In this document: positions 63,544 through 64,000 of the stretch, piece after piece
Layout of the letters: each line of letters opens with the position of its first letter
Position numbering within the stretch: the stretch's first letter is position 1
From: Mesostigma viride
Lineage: Eukaryota; Streptophyta; Mesostigmatophyceae; Mesostigmatales; Mesostigmataceae
Length of the DNA: 64,000 bases
Reading direction: 5' to 3'
Assembly: GCA_009746045.1 (NCBI GenBank)
Contig: RPFO01001113.1
Span: 64,501-128,500 of the forward strand
Program-made: the position numbers and the translations under genes
The notes under the pieces: generated by a model
The model's database searches: none
What the model saw: only the letters and a program-made list of their open reading frames with translations
Told to the model about the DNA's origin: nothing

Positions 63544-64000
63544 TTCTATTAACCGTGGAACTCCAGGGTAACCAGACTCTTTATTAAAACAATGAGTGGA
63601 GCACATACAAAAGGCAGGCCACATCCCGGCCGCCGATGCTCATGGAACACTTATTGCTTGGCAAAGGCTAGCCTTACCCCCAAAACACGCAGGGAGGTGG
63701 GCGGGAAAAGAAAATGCAGTGACGGAGGATGGTTTCAGACATCACATCTTCTACCACCACTGACTGAGTCTTGCCCTTAGAGGTCTTGGTAGACCTCAGC
63801 AGTAGGGCGCCCCGTTGAGCCGGCCCAAGCCGAACGTCAGGCTGGAGGCGCACATGGCCAACACGGAGGTTCAGCGCCTCCGAGATTCGCAGGTAATGGC
63901 GGAACACGATGACAACCAGCAGGCCCGCAAGGCGCTGACCTTGCATGACCATCGTGCTGGCAAGTGCAAACGCCGCCTCCCATGGAATGGGAGGAGGGCA
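63544..64000 (-). mobile_element. Deleted PAT-like copy, runs off the window
   Basis: On the minus strand it ends with the B repeat (63544-63680), preceded by the last bases of the A repeat and C-rich spacer. These join directly to recombinase-coding sequence (63715-64000: LRISEALNLR, RSTKTSKG, ETILRHC). The His-x-x-Arg and Tyr portion of the recombinase, B1 and most of A2 are missing. The junction lies at GACTGCA/TTTTCTTTTCC, so it is an internal deletion derivative. Confidence 0.88.

Overview
This is a eukaryotic nuclear window built almost entirely of mobile DNA, probably from a green alga (inference). The clues are GT-AG introns with consistent codon phase, a chromodomain Ty3/gypsy element, a PAT-like tyrosine-recombinase retroelement of the kind known from volvocine algae, two kinds of LINE, and a decayed plastid rpoB fragment. 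I see no rRNA gene, canonical tRNA gene, CRISPR array or bacterial operon. Several frames break inside runs of G or C, which suggests long-read homopolymer errors or young pseudogenes.

Left arm (1-8028): AT-rich decamer satellites, repeat debris, two copies of a non-autonomous family ending at TTAA, a truncated gypsy LTR, a tyrosine-recombinase fragment, and a lone 208-bp near-perfect palindrome flanked by a 5-bp duplication. From 8029 to about 14777 lies a LINE (ORF1, then ORF2 with AP endonuclease, reverse transcriptase and a C-terminal tail). Its ORF2 is cut twice by arrays of the same palindrome (five and three copies). These alternate with a 132-bp spacer carrying a tRNA-like 3' half, and each array has its own 5-bp target duplication. 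This is the most unusual system in the window.

Centre (15940-41757): one minus-strand Ty3/gypsy chromovirus with matching LTRs, a GCTGT target duplication, a primer-binding site and a polypurine tract. It encodes an RNase H1-type hybrid-binding protein, Gag, and Pol (protease, RT, RNase H, integrase, chromodomain), followed by two extra ORFs of unknown role. Three elements sit inside it: a 1.88-kb TTAA-flanked element in integrase, a complete PAT-like element (A1-gag-pol-B1-A2-B2) inserted cleanly in RT, and a Ty1/copia element inside the 5' LTR. A fourth insertion, a possible solo LTR, lies between the two extra ORFs. The copia element has a UGA-CUAG stop between Gag and Pol and a protease-like domain placed between integrase and RT.

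Right arm (41763-51790): the third copy of the TTAA family, a 5'-truncated L1-like LINE with a 15-bp target duplication, a LINE 3' fragment, an ORF1-only LINE relative split by a solo LTR, and another ORF1 fragment. From 61925 down to 51793 runs a four-exon (at least) minus-strand gene of unknown function. Two of its introns hold the same 46-bp minisatellite, and the larger one also holds about 4.1 kb of a GGACAA hexamer. The window ends with a 79-bp tandem repeat, the rpoB fragment, and a deleted second PAT-like copy running off the edge.
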